Numbered from the stretch's first letter, positions 38,581 through 48,014 are shown. The stretch: DNA of 64,000 bases from Streptomyces tuirus (GCA_018195615.1 JAGTPG010000002.1:5635501-5699500); one strand, 5' to 3'. Translations and numbers: made by a program. The notes: generated by a model not told the origin, from the letters alone.

Positions 38581-38583
38581 TCG

Positions 38584-40327
38584 ATGAGCAAGACCACCGC
38601 CTCCGACCCGGCCCCGTCCGCAGCCGAGAACCAGGATCTGGGCGACGCCGGCTCGCAGCTGTCCACCGCTCCCAAGGAGGAGCCGCCCAACCTGCCCTCC
38701 CTGGGCGTCATCGGCTGGGCCCGCTGGTTCTGGCGGCAGCTGACCTCCATGCGGGTCGCGCTGCTGCTGCTCCTGCTGCTCTCCCTCGGCGCGATCCCCG
38801 GCTCGCTCATCCCGCAGTCCGGCCAGGACGAGACGAAGGTCGCCGACTTCCGCAAGGCCAACCCCACCCTCGGGGACGTCTACGACAAGCTCGGCCTGTT
38901 CCACGTCTACAGCTCGGTGTGGTTCTCCGCGATCTACATCCTGCTGTTCGTCTCCCTCATCGGCTGCATCGTCCCCCGCACCTGGCAGTTCGTGGGCCAG
39001 CTGCGCGGCCGCCCGCCGCGCGCGCCCAAGCGGCTGACCCGGCTGCCCGCCCACACCACCTGGCGCACCACGGCCGAACCCGAGCAGGTCCACAGCGCCG
39101 CCCTGGCCCTGCTGAAGAAGCGCCGCTTCCGCGCCCACCTCGCCGGTGACGCCGTCGCCGCCGAGAAGGGCTACCTGCGCGAACTGGGCAACCTCGTCTT
39201 CCACATCGCCCTCATCGTGATGCTGGTCGCCTTCGCCTGGGGCCAGCTGTACAAGTCCGAGGGCAACAAGCTGATCGTCGAGGGCGACGGCTTCTCCAAC
39301 ACCCTCACCCAGTACGACGACTTCAAGTCCGGCAACCTCTTCACGTCCGACGACCTGGTGCCGTTCAGCTTCAACCTGAAGAACTTCACCGGCACCTACG
39401 AGCGCACCGGCCCCAACAAGGGCACCCCGCGCGTCTACCAGGCCTCCCTCGACTACAGCGCGGGCCCCTACGGCAAGGACGAGAAGACCACCGTCAAGGT
39501 CAACCACCCGCTCGAGATCGGCGACGCCAAGGTCTACCTCGTCAGCCACGGCTACGCCCCGTCATCACCGTCCGCGACGGCAAGGGCAACATCGTCTACG
39601 ACGACGCCGTACCGCTGCTGCCGCTCGACGCCAACGTCACCTCCTCCGGCGTCGTCAAGGTCCTCGACGGCTACCGCAACCCCGAGGGCAAGAAGGAACA
39701 GCTCGGCTTCAACGCGTTCTTCGTGCCGACCTTCGGCGGTGCCGAAAGCGGCACGATGCTGTCGCAGTTCCCCGCGCTGGACCATCCGGTGCTCGCGCTG
39801 TCCGCCTACCACGGCGACCTGGGGACAGACTCCGGCATCCCGCAGAGCGTGTACCAGATGGACAAGACCAACATGAAGGAGTTCAAGGACTCCAAGGGCA
39901 AGCTGTTCAAGAAGCTGCTGCGGCCCGGCGAGACCATGAAGCTCCCGAACGGCGCCGGTTCGGTCACCTTCGGCAAGGACATCAAGGAGTGGGCCGGCTT
40001 CCAGGTCGTCCAGGAACCCGGCGGCGGCTGGGCCCTCGGCGGGGCCATCGCCGCCATCGGCGGCCTCGCCGCCTCTCTGTTCATCCAGCGCCGCCGCGTC
40101 TGGGTGCGCGCGGTCAAGGGTGCCGACGGCGTCACCGTCGTCGAGATGGCAGGCCTCGGCCGCAGCGAGTCCGCCAAGGTCCCGAGGAACTGGGCGACCT
40201 CGCCGGGATCCTCTACGACCGGACGCCGCCCGCGTCCGACGCCGACGACCCCGCAGATTCCCCCGACCCCGACCAGGAGCCGGGCCACGACACCCCCGTA
40301 CCTGCCGAAGGGGCTGAGAAGCAGTGA
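38584..40327 (+). CDS. resB: ResB-family cytochrome c biogenesis protein, two frameshifts
   Basis: About 581 aa after correction. Membrane helices at residues 55-80, 110-130 and 205-225 and a final one near 490-510 flank a large external domain, as in ResB. FRKANPTLGDVYDKLGLFHVYSSVWFSA is diagnostic in part. Breaks at 39557-39560 (GCCCCGTC) and 40181-40183 (GTCCCGAGG) are each repaired by one C. The corrected C-terminus ends HDTPVPAEGAEKQ, whose TGA overlaps the next GTG. ResB and the ccsB product form the heme-handling synthase. Confidence 0.9.
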
Positions 40328-41406
40328 CTCTCGCCGCCGCCACCAACGAAAACCTCGCGAACATCAGCAACACGCTGATCTACTCGTCGATGGCCGTCTA
40401 CACCCTGGCGTTCTTCACGTACATCGCCGAATGGATCTTCGGCAGCCGCAGCAAGGTAGCCAGGACCGCCGCCGCGCTCACCGCCAAGCCGGCCGAGGCG
40501 AAGAAGGCGCCCGCCGTCACCGTGAACCAGGCCGGCGGCACCGCCGTCCTGGAACGGCCGAAGGTCACCGTGCGGGCCGCGGCCGGTCAGCGGGACGTGC
40601 CGGACGGGCCCGGCGCCCACGGCGGGGACGAGCAGGGCGACCTGTACGGCCGGATCGCCGTCTCCCTCACCGTGCTCGCCTTCCTGGTCGAGTTCGCCGG
40701 TGTGCTGGCCCGTGCCCTGTCGGTGGAGCGGGCTCCGTGGGGCAACATGTACGAGTTCAACATCACGTTCTCCACGGTCGCCGTCGGCGTGTACCTGTTG
40801 CTGCTGGCGCTGAAGAAGAACGTGCGCTGGCTCGGCCTGTTCCTGACCACCACGGTCCTGCTCGACCTCGGCCTCGCGGTCACCGTCCTCTACACCGCCA
40901 GTGACCAGCTGGTCCCCGCCCTGCACTCGTACTGGCTCTACATCCACGTCTCGACGGCGATCATCTGCGGCGCGGTCTTCTACGTCGCCGCGGTCTCCAC
41001 GATCCTGTACCTCTTCAAGGACTCCTACGAGACCAAGCTCGCGGGCGGCGGCACCCCCGGCACCTTCGCGACCTCCGTCCTGGAGCGGCTCCCCTCCTCC
41101 GCCTCCCTCGACAAGTTCGCCTACCGCGTCAACGCCGCCGTCTTCCCGCTGTGGACGTTCACGATCATCGCCGGGGCCATCTGGGCCGGTGACGCCTGGG
41201 GCCGCTACTGGGGCTGGGACCCCAAGGAGACCTGGTCCTTCATCACCTGGGTCGCCTACGCCGGCTACCTGCACGCCCGCGCCACCGCCGGCTGGAAGGG
41301 CCGCAAGGCCGCCTACCTGGCGCTCCTCGCCTTCGGCTGCTGGCTGTTCAACTACTACGGCGTGAACATCTTCGTCTCCGGCAAGCACTCCTACGCGGGC
41401 GTGTGA
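40324..41406 (+). CDS. ccsB: ResC/CcsB-type cytochrome c heme lyase subunit
   Basis: 360 aa with about eight membrane helices. The heme-binding WWD signature is WGRYWGWDPKETWSFITW; external histidines flank it (LHSYWLYIHVS, KHSYAGV). The N-terminal loop (residues 45-110) is unusually long and Ala/Lys/Pro-rich. Starts with GTG overlapping the resB stop by 4 bases. Last gene of the operon, followed by a strong terminator. Confidence 0.94.
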   Translation: MTLAAATNENLANISNTLIYSSMAVYTLAFFTYIAEWIFGSRSKVARTAAALTAKPAEAKKAPAVTVNQAGGTAVLERPKVTVRAAAGQRDVPDGPGAHGGDEQGDLYGRIAVSLTVLAFLVEFAGVLARALSVERAPWGNMYEFNITFSTVAVGVYLLLLALKKNVRWLGLFLTTTVLLDLGLAVTVLYTASDQLVPALHSYWLYIHVSTAIICGAVFYVAAVSTILYLFKDSYETKLAGGGTPGTFATSVLERLPSSASLDKFAYRVNAAVFPLWTFTIIAGAIWAGDAWGRYWGWDPKETWSFITWVAYAGYLHARATAGWKGRKAAYLALLAFGCWLFNYYGVNIFVSGKHSYAGV

Positions 41407-41419
41407 GACCCGAACCGTC

Positions 41420-41461
41420 GAAGGCCGGTTCCGGTGACCCAGGTCACCGGAACCGGCCTTC
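41420..41461. terminator. bidirectional terminator after ccsB
   Basis: A perfect 20-bp stem (41420-41439 with 41442-41461) and a 2-base loop, starting GAAGGCCGGTTCCGG. It separates ccsB from the converging condensation-domain gene, nine bases from the latter's stop. Confidence 0.88.
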
Positions 41462-41469
41462 ACCGTCTC

Positions 41470-42860
41470 CTAGACCCGCTCGGCCGTGCTCTTCACGATG
41501 TCCCGCAGCCGTTCGACGTACAGCCGCATGTTCTTCTGCGCGACGTCCGTGTCCGGGTAGCGGGCGGCGAACCACAGGCCCTCGTGCAGGCGGGTGATCC
41601 AGGCGCAGACCTGGTCGCCGTAGGACACCCTGAGCAGCCCGTACGCCTTCTGGTCCGTCCAGTCGTCGGAGCCGGGGATACCGCGGGTGTCGACGAACGA
41701 GACGATCGAGTACAGGTCGGGGGAGGTGGGGCGGAAGTCGGCGCCGAGCAGGTGGAGGACGCGGGCGAGGGGGATGCGGGCCAGCCGGCGGTTTGCCTGG
41801 AGGGCGGCGCGTACGGTGCGCAGGGCGCTCGGGAAGTCGGAGGCCTCGGACAGCGGGATCTCGATCGGGGCGCCGCCCACGTACCAGCCGACCGACTGCG
41901 ACCACTGGGACTTCACCCGGGTGTGGAACGGCACGACCGTGCGGTACACGGGCTCGCCGCCGATCTCGTGGACGATCAGGGCGGTGGCCGCGAGGGCACC
42001 GACCAGACTCCCGCCGTACGGGCGGCAGTACGCCTCGAACGCGGCGGCGGCATCCGCGTCCACCATCATCTCGCGCATGAACTTCTGCGTGGGCAGCCCG
42101 CCCCGGGATCCAGGCCCAGGTCGACGGGGAAACCCGGCAGCCGTCCGTCGCAGCGGTGGATGAACTCCCGCCAGCGGGCGACGATGTCGTGGTCGGCGTC
42201 GATGCGGTCCGCGTCCGCCCGCTCGGCCTCGCAGAAGTCGACGTAACTGCTCACCTGCTCCGGCCCCACGGCACTTCCCGCGACCCCGGCCTCGTACAGG
42301 TCGCGGATCTCGGCGGGGATGCGGTGGATGGAGTAGGCGTCGACATTGCTGTGGTCGAAGGCCATGTACACGCTGGTGCAGTCGTCCCGGACGACCGCCG
42401 TGTAGATCAGGTTGGGCCAGCGCAGGGCGTCCGCCGTGGTGTCGAAGCGGTCCTGGAGGTGCTGGGCCAGGGCCGCCGCGTCGGTGAAGTCACCGGCGTC
42501 CTCGCGGTGCAGGGACACGGAGGAGGCGTCGAGCGTGAAGCGGCGGATCGAGTCGCCGGGCCCGCCCGCCCAGCGGAAGCCGCTGCGCAGCGTCTCGTGC
42601 CGCAGCGTCCAGCCGCGCAGCGCCTCGCCCAGCGCGTCCAGATCGGCCCGTCCCGGGAGGTCGAACGCCGCGCCCAGCCAGGTCGGCACGAACAGACCGT
42701 CCTCGCGCACGGACCGCGCCGTCCGGATGTGCGACTCCTGAATGTACGCCGGCGGCCTGGAGTCTTCCGGCAGGGCCTTCGCCGTCGCGACGGTTGCCGG
42801 ACTGAGTGTCCACTCGAATAGGCGCCCAGGTCGGACCTCGCAGCGCTGGATATCAGTCAT
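41470..42860 (-). CDS. stand-alone condensation-domain protein, one frameshift
   Basis: About 463 aa after correction. The active-site region reads FDHSNVDAYS, an HxxxD variant of the HHxxxDG motif of NRPS condensation and PapA-type acyltransferase domains. Other C-domain features are LGAAFDLPGRADLDALGEAL...RHETLRSGF and the C-terminal SIVSFVDTRGIPG. No adenylation or carrier domains are nearby, so a trans-acting acyltransferase role is inferred. The break is at 42097-42104. ATG at 42860 was chosen; it lacks a strong ribosome site. Confidence 0.72.
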
Positions 42861-42925
42861 TCGCACAGGGCGTCTCCGTTCGCAGGTGGGATAGACCCGA
42901 TCAAAGGAAGGCCGGGGCCGCCACC

Positions 42926-42944
42926 GGCGACACCTGGTGTCGCC
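42926..42944. other. 19-bp inverted repeat
   Basis: GGCGACAC - CTG - GTGTCGCC, a perfect dyad with 8-bp arms between the deaminase 3' end and the condensation-protein start. It could be an operator for the latter or a short terminator. Confidence 0.45.
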
Positions 42945-43001
42945 GCATTTCAATGGAACGGATGGCATCTCGAACGGTCATACGAGGTCTGGGTGGTGCG
43001 C

Positions 43002-43466
43002 TCAGTTGACGCCGATGTCCTCGTTCCACAGCGCCGGATCGCTCGCGATGAAGTCCCGCATCAGGCCGACGCACTCGCCGTCGTCCAACAGCACGACCTC
43101 CACACCGTGTTCGGCGAGCCAGTCGTGGCCGCCGTGGAAGGTGGCCGCCTCGCCGATCACCACCCGGGAGATTCCGAACTGCCGGACCAGGCCGGAGCAG
43201 TACCAGCAGGGCGACAGGGTCGTCACCATCGTCGTGCCCCGGTACGAGCGTTGCCGTCCCGCCGCCCGGAACGCCGCCGTCTCCGCGTGCAGGCTGGGGT
43301 CGCCGTCCTGGACACGCCGATTACGGCCGCGGCCGAGCAGCGTGCCGTCGGCGCCGTAGAGGGCGGCGCCGATCGGGATGCCCCCCTCGGCCAGTCCCGC
43401 CCGGGCCTCCTCGACGGCGGTGCCGAGCCATGCGCGTGCCTGTGCCTGGTCCATGCCCTCATCCAT
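43002..43466 (-). CDS. nucleoside/cytosine deaminase family protein
   Basis: 154 aa. Zinc deaminase motifs are complete: HAE (H60, E62) and PCWYC (C87, C90). The length and the C-terminal ECVGLMRDFI...PALWNEDIG resemble yeast-type cytosine deaminases (guanine/cytosine deaminase superfamily). The true base substrate is not certain. Starts 8 bases inside the end of the MerR gene, so translation is probably coupled. An alternative ATG lies at 43454. Confidence 0.85.
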   Translation of the reverse strand: MDEGMDQAQARAWLGTAVEEARAGLAEGGIPIGAALYGADGTLLGRGRNRRVQDGDPSLHAETAAFRAAGRQRSYRGTTMVTTLSPCWYCSGLVRQFGISRVVIGEAATFHGGHDWLAEHGVEVVLLDDGECVGLMRDFIASDPALWNEDIGVN

Positions 43467-44238
43467 GACCGGCCCCGGCCCCTCCGTAACCCGGGCCGTG
43501 TGCGGTCGGTGCTGTCGTCGTCCCGGCTGCCGTGAGCCGGTCCAGATAGGTGTGGAGGGCGCCCGCGCCTTCGATCATGGCTCTGGTACGGGCCGTCAAG
43601 GCCTCTCCGCGCGCCGCGACCGCTGCCCGCAGGGCAGCGCTGCTGCCCTCCCGGCGCAGCCCCTCCAGGACCGGCCTGATCTGGTCGAACAGGTAGTGAC
43701 TGCGGCGCAGCGTCTGCACGAGCCGGGCGTCCCGTACGTCGGCGGGCTGGTAGACCCGGTAGCCCGTGCCGCGCTCGCGCCCGGGCGTGAGCAGCCCGGC
43801 CCCCTCCCATACCCGCAGCGCGGACGTCCGTACGCCCAGCAGCGCCGCCAGCTCCCCGATGCGCAGTCCGCCGGAGCGGGGCAGCGGGTCGGGCGGCTGC
43901 GCCGCCAGCAGCTCCAGGGCCTCGCTCGCGGCCCGCAGGGACACCCGCTCCTGGTGCAGGGCGCCATGCGCGGCGTCGACCAGCGCGAGCGCGCCCGGGA
44001 CGTCCCCGGCGTGCAGGGCCTGCATGATCGGCGCCGCCGTCACCGGCCCGTACCCCCGCAGCAGCGTCCGGTACGCCAGCAGCGCACTGCGGTGCAGTTC
44101 GGTGAAGGCGCGGTAGCCGGACGCGGTCCGCGCCGCCGGCGGGAGCACTCCGGCGTCCTCGTAGTTGCGGATCTGCTGCGTCGAGACCCCGGCCAGGCGG
44201 GCCAGGTCGACGGGGCGGAGGCGGCGTTCGTCGGTCAT
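43459..44238 (-). CDS. MerR-family regulator with two MerR-type HTH segments
   Basis: 259 aa from ATG 44238. The first winged HTH (about 9-70) reads RPVDLARLAGVSTQQIRNYEDAG...GYRAF. A second MerR-like HTH follows (about 126-190): LRIGELAALLGVRTSALRVWEGAG...GYRVY. Tandem MerR heads are unusual; most MerR proteins have one and dimerise. It overlaps the deaminase and is divergent from the UvrA-like gene, so either may be its target. Ligand unknown. Confidence 0.85.
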   Translation of the reverse strand: MTDERRLRPVDLARLAGVSTQQIRNYEDAGVLPPAARTASGYRAFTELHRSALLAYRTLLRGYGPVTAAPIMQALHAGDVPGALALVDAAHGALHQERVSLRAASEALELLAAQPPDPLPRSGGLRIGELAALLGVRTSALRVWEGAGLLTPGRERGTGYRVYQPADVRDARLVQTLRRSHYLFDQIRPVLEGLRREGSSAALRAAVAARGEALTARTRAMIEGAGALHTYLDRLTAAGTTTAPTAHGPGYGGAGAGHG

Positions 44239-44281
44239 CGATTTGAAGGTTACGGCAGGAGAAATGCTGCTCATGGCTCGA

Positions 44282-44313
44282 AAGTCTCAATACGGCGCTT
44301 AAATGGAAGACTT
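44282..44313 (+). promoter_or_regulatory. possible MerR operator
   Basis: AAGTCT (44282-44287) and AGACTT (44308-44313) form an inverted repeat spaced by 20 bases between the divergent MerR and UvrA-like starts. MerR regulators bind dyads set in promoter spacers. Suggestive only. Confidence 0.25.
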
Positions 44314-44319
44314 GAAGGA

Positions 44320-46773
44320 ATGGACAACTGCATCCGGGTCACCGGCGCCCGCCTCCACAACCTCCGGAACGTCTCCCTCTCCCTCCCGAAGAACAAGCTG
44401 GTCGTGCTGACCGGTCTGTCCGGCTCGGGCAAGTCCACGCTCGCCTTCGACACCCTCCACCAGGAGGGCCAGCGGCAGTACCTGGAGTCGCTCGGCATGG
44501 TCACCGGCTGGACCAGCAAGCCCGCCGTCGACTCGATCACCGGCCTGTCCCCGTCCATCAGCGTCGACCAGCACCTCACCAACCGCAGCCCGCGCTCCAC
44601 GGTCGGCACGGTCACGGAGGTGTTCACGTACCTGCGGCTGCTGTGGTCGCGGATCGGGAGCCGCCCCTGCCCCGGCTGCGGGAAGAACATCCCGCCGTCG
44701 TACGCCGACGCCGCCGAGGCCGGTACCGACGCCGACGAGGACGCCGAGGGCGAGCAGCGGCCCTGCCCGCACTGCGGCACCCTCGTGCCCGAACTGGTGA
44801 TGGGCTCCTTCTCGTTCAACAAGCCCGCGGGTGCCTGCCCCGCCTGCACCGGCCTCGGCGAGGTGATCCGTCCCGACGTACGACGACTGGTCGACGGCGC
44901 CCGCTCGGTGGCCGAGGGGGCGGTGCGGGGGTGGAACCCGAAGTTCACCGAGTGGAGCCTCACGGCGCTGCGGGCCGCCGCCCAGCACTACGGCTTCACC
45001 TTCGACGCGGATCTCCCCGTCGACGAACTGGGGCAGTCGGCGCGGGACTTGCTGCTGCACGGCGCGGAGAGCCCGGAGTTCCGGCGGCACTTCCCGGACG
45101 TCGACCCACCGAAGTCCGTGTCGGCCGGCCGCTTCGAGGGGGTCGCCACGGCCCTGCTGCGGCGCTACAACGACCGCGCCGACGACCCCGAGTACCGCGA
45201 ACGTGCCGAGCGGCAGGGGCTGGTGAAGCAGTCCTGCGAGGAGTGCGGCGGTACCCGGCTGCGGCCGGAGAGCCGGGCCGTGACCGTGCACGGCCTCACC
45301 ATCGTCGAGGCCGCGCGCCTCCCGCTGACCGACCTCGGCACCTGGCTCGCCGGTCTGCGCGAGCGGTCCGACGGAGACGAGTGGCTGCTCGTGGAACCGG
45401 TCGCCGCCGACCTGGAGGAACGGGTACGGCGCCTGACGGACGTCGGGGTCGGCTACCTCACGCTCGGGCAGGCCACTCCCAGCCTCTCCGCCGGCGAGAC
45501 GCAACGGCTGCGGCTGGCGGCCCTGCTCGGCTCCGGACTGACCGGCGTGCTCTACGTGCTGGACGAGCCGACCATCGGCCTGCACCCCTCCGACACCGCC
45601 CGCCTGGTCGGCGTCCTGCGCCGCCTGCGCGACCTGGGCAACACCGTGCTGGTCGTCGAGCACGACCTGGACGTGCTGCGGGCGGCGGACCACGTGGTGG
45701 ACGTCGGCCCGGGCGCGGGCCGGGACGGCGGCCGGATCGTCGCCGCGGGCACTCCCGAGGAGGTCGCCCGCACCGAGGGCTCGGTCACCGGCGCCTACCT
45801 CTCCGGCCGCGTGTCCGTGCCGAGTTCACGCCGACGCGGCGACAGCGACACGGCCGTCGTGATCCGCGGAGCACGCGCCCACAACCTCAAGGACCTCACC
45901 GTACGGATCCCGCTGCGCCGCCTGGTGACGGTCACCGGCCCGTCCGGCTCGGGCAAGTCGACGCTGCTCCTGGACATCCTCGGCCGGGCCGCCCGCCGCC
46001 ACTTCCACCGGGCCGGAGACCCACCCGCCGAGCACGACGGCGTCGACGGCTGGGAGCACCTGTCCAAGGCCGTCCTCATCGACCAGGAGCCCATCAGCCG
46101 CCTCCCGCGCTCCAACGCGGCCACCTACTCGGACGTCTTCACCTCCATCCGCGAGGTCTTCGCCGCCCGCAGCCGCGGCGCCCTCACCGCCGGCCACTTC
46201 TCCTTCAACGTGCCCGGCGGACGCTGCGAACGCTGCGAGGGCGCGGGTGTCCTCACCGTCCGCATGCACTTCCTCCCGGCGGTCGAGGTGCGCTGCCCGA
46301 CGTGCAAGGGCCGCCGCTTCCGCCCGGAAGTCCTGTCGGTCCGGCACGAGGGCCACGACATCGCCGAGGTGCTGCAGGCGACGGTGGACGAGGCCCTGAC
46401 CGTGTTCAAGGACGTCCCGCCCGTCACCACCCGGCTGCGCCGCATGGCGGACGTCGGCCTCGGCTACCTCCCGCTCGGCCAGCCCGCCACCACCCTCTCC
46501 GGCGGCGAGGCCCAGCGTCTGAAGCTCGCGAAGGAACTGGGACGGCGGACGACCGGCCGCGCCCTGTACCTCCTCGACGAACCGACCACGGGTCTGCACT
46601 CCGCCGACACCGCCCGCCTCCTCGACGTCCTCCAGCGCCTGGTCGACGCCGGGCACTCGGTCGTCACCATCGAGCACAACACGGATGTCGTCCGGGCCTC
46701 GGACTGGCTGATCGACCTGGGCCCGGTCGGCGGTTCAGGAGGCGGCCGGGTCGTGGCGGAGGGGACGCCGTAG
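44320..46773 (+). CDS. UvrA-like (class II/DrrC-type) ABC-F-like dual ATPase
   Basis: 817 aa, shorter than canonical UvrA (about 950 aa). Two ABC cassettes are complete: GLSGSGKST...SLSAGETQRLRL...VLDEPTIGLHP and GPSGSGKST...TLSGGEAQRLKLAKEL...LLDEPTTGLH. Zinc-type CxxC pairs are present (CPGC, CPHC, CPAC, CEEC, CERC, CPTC). Class II UvrA proteins are linked to DNA damage tolerance or to self-resistance against DNA-binding drugs. The frame stops at TAG just after VVAEGTP; the next in-frame residues (DVAAMRASWTG) look like the missing tail, so this may be a CAG-to-TAG change that trims about 16 residues. Confidence 0.9.
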   Translation: MDNCIRVTGARLHNLRNVSLSLPKNKLVVLTGLSGSGKSTLAFDTLHQEGQRQYLESLGMVTGWTSKPAVDSITGLSPSISVDQHLTNRSPRSTVGTVTEVFTYLRLLWSRIGSRPCPGCGKNIPPSYADAAEAGTDADEDAEGEQRPCPHCGTLVPELVMGSFSFNKPAGACPACTGLGEVIRPDVRRLVDGARSVAEGAVRGWNPKFTEWSLTALRAAAQHYGFTFDADLPVDELGQSARDLLLHGAESPEFRRHFPDVDPPKSVSAGRFEGVATALLRRYNDRADDPEYRERAERQGLVKQSCEECGGTRLRPESRAVTVHGLTIVEAARLPLTDLGTWLAGLRERSDGDEWLLVEPVAADLEERVRRLTDVGVGYLTLGQATPSLSAGETQRLRLAALLGSGLTGVLYVLDEPTIGLHPSDTARLVGVLRRLRDLGNTVLVVEHDLDVLRAADHVVDVGPGAGRDGGRIVAAGTPEEVARTEGSVTGAYLSGRVSVPSSRRRGDSDTAVVIRGARAHNLKDLTVRIPLRRLVTVTGPSGSGKSTLLLDILGRAARRHFHRAGDPPAEHDGVDGWEHLSKAVLIDQEPISRLPRSNAATYSDVFTSIREVFAARSRGALTAGHFSFNVPGGRCERCEGAGVLTVRMHFLPAVEVRCPTCKGRRFRPEVLSVRHEGHDIAEVLQATVDEALTVFKDVPPVTTRLRRMADVGLGYLPLGQPATTLSGGEAQRLKLAKELGRRTTGRALYLLDEPTTGLHSADTARLLDVLQRLVDAGHSVVTIEHNTDVVRASDWLIDLGPVGGSGGGRVVAEGTP

Positions 46774-46941
46774 GACGTGGCAGCCATGCGGGCGTCTTGG
46801 ACTGGCGCACGGGCGGGTTCCTGACCGGGTGACTCGCGCCGTGCTCTCGCGGCCGCCCTTGAGGCAGGCCGTGGAAGTACGCCACTGGCAAAGATGCGAG
46901 TGGCCGCTGACCTACTGCCTGCTCAGCGTCTGCAGACGAAC

Positions 46942-46980
46942 GGGCGGCGTACGCCGACGGATTGTCGGTGTGCGCCGCCC
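46942..46980. terminator. long hairpin in the UvrA/DUF4097 intergenic region
   Basis: 17-base arms (46942-46958 and 46964-46980, starting GGGCGGCGTACGCC) with two mismatched or G-U positions and a 5-base loop. It probably ends transcription of the UvrA-like gene or of the truncated ABC unit on the other strand. Confidence 0.65.
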
Positions 46981-47015
46981 TGGGTCGGGCGAGGTGCGGG
47001 AGACGGCCCGCGCTG

Positions 47016-47069
47016 TCAATCGCCGTAGGACTTGCGCAGCCCGTTCGCCGCGATGGCCAAGTCGGTCAT
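47016..47069 (-). pseudogene. 17-codon N-terminal stub of an ABC transporter ATPase gene
   Basis: After an ideal AAGGAG site, ATG at 47069 encodes MTDLAIAANGLRKSYGD and then TGA. This is the canonical opening of drug-efflux ABC ATPases (..GLRKSYGD), ending before the Walker A. The stub follows the DUF4097 gene as a transporter gene normally would. The rest of the ATPase and any permease are absent, so a deletion is inferred. Confidence 0.65.
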
Positions 47070-47098
47070 GGGGAGTGCTCCTTGGGAAGCTCGGGCGA

Positions 47099-47770
47099 TC
47101 ACAGGCTGCGGGCCGTGATGTCGCCGTAGGCGGTGGTCGCGTGGATGGTCAGGGCGGAGTCGGCGCCGTCCGTGTTCTTGAGGGTGTTGCTGATGCGGCC
47201 GTAGCTGGTGCCGGCGTCCAGGGAGGCGGAGACGCCGCGGGCGGCGCCGACCGTGATGTCGCCCTGCCCGGTGCGCAGGGTGACCGTGCCGCCCACGGCC
47301 TCGGTGACCGTGATGCCGCCCCTCTGGGTGCTGATCTCCGCGGGGCCGGTGAGGCGGCCGACCGAGACGTCGCCGTCGTGGGCGGTGATGCGGGCGCTCG
47401 CGGCCTCGTCGAGCTTGACCGAGCGGTAGCCGCCCTCGAAGGCGACGTCGCCGAGCCGTCCGACGCCGCGCAGTTCGGTGGCGCCTGCCTTCGCCTCGAT
47501 GCTGGAGCCGGCGGGCAGTTGGACCGTCACCTCGACGGATCCGGAGTGTCCGAGGAGCCGGTTCTTCGCCTCCGGGGCCTCGATCCGCAGGACGCCGTCG
47601 CCGTAGCTGACCTCGATCTGCTCGGCCGTCTTCACGTCGCGGCTCTTGGCGGCGTCGGCGGGCAGGACCTCGACCGTGGTGTCGGTGCGGTCGGCGGCGA
47701 TGACCTGGATGCGTCCGGCCGGGACGTCGAGGACGGCGGTGACCTGGGCGGGGGTGTCGAACTTCTGCAT
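47099..47770 (-). CDS. DUF4097 beta-solenoid-like protein
   Basis: 223 aa from ATG 47770, which has AAGGAG before it. The sequence is a run of short beta-strands (ITAHDGDVSVGRL, ISTQRGGITVTEAVGGTVTLRTGQGDITV), the pattern of DUF4097/adhesin-like beta-helix proteins. No signal peptide or membrane segment. In streptomycetes such genes often precede an ABC exporter; here only a stub of one remains. Divergent from the HTH regulator across an operator-rich region. Confidence 0.85.
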   Translation of the reverse strand: MQKFDTPAQVTAVLDVPAGRIQVIAADRTDTTVEVLPADAAKSRDVKTAEQIEVSYGDGVLRIEAPEAKNRLLGHSGSVEVTVQLPAGSSIEAKAGATELRGVGRLGDVAFEGGYRSVKLDEAASARITAHDGDVSVGRLTGPAEISTQRGGITVTEAVGGTVTLRTGQGDITVGAARGVSASLDAGTSYGRISNTLKNTDGADSALTIHATTAYGDITARSL

Positions 47771-47844
47771 CGTGCGCTCCTTCGGGTCGTCGTTTCTGTC
47801 GTCGTTTCTGACGTTGGAAACGCTACGTTGCGTTCGAGGATGTG

Positions 47845-47860
47845 GCAACGAAGGCGTTGC
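47845..47860. promoter_or_regulatory. operator candidate: GCAACG dyad
   Basis: GCAACGAAGGCGTTGC, a perfect inverted repeat (6-4-6), lies 75 bases upstream of the DUF4097 start in the divergent regulator region. Confidence 0.5.
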
Positions 47861-47897
47861 ATGGTTGTTGGGAAAGTGCAGGTGAGCTCTGCTTAAT

Positions 47898-47951
47898 CGT
47901 TGCAATGGATGTGGATCTAATACAATGGCCAGCAGGCATCTCGTTGCAATG
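47898..47951. promoter_or_regulatory. two repeated CGTTGCAATG elements
   Basis: CGTTGCAATG occurs at 47898-47907 and 47942-47951, 44 bases apart (about four helical turns). Each is a near-palindrome TCRTTGCAAYGA-like site sharing the GTTGC core of the nearby dyad. Likely binding sites of the adjacent regulator. Confidence 0.5.
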
Positions 47952-48014
47952 AATGAAGGGTGAACGCTATGCTGCGGACACCACGGACACCCACGCGTCA
48001 CGAAGGAGGCCGCG

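Noticed and set aside
47016..47069. The 17-codon frame as a functional leader peptide
   Set aside because: Its sequence matches the N-terminus of ABC ATPases (GLRKSYGD) rather than a regulatory peptide, so a deletion stub is preferred, though not proven.
46829..47896. A 355-codon plus-strand frame opposite the DUF4097 gene and ABC stub
   Set aside because: Translation is low-complexity Gly/Ala/Asp/Val without motifs and opposes DUF4097, which has a ribosome site and family pattern.
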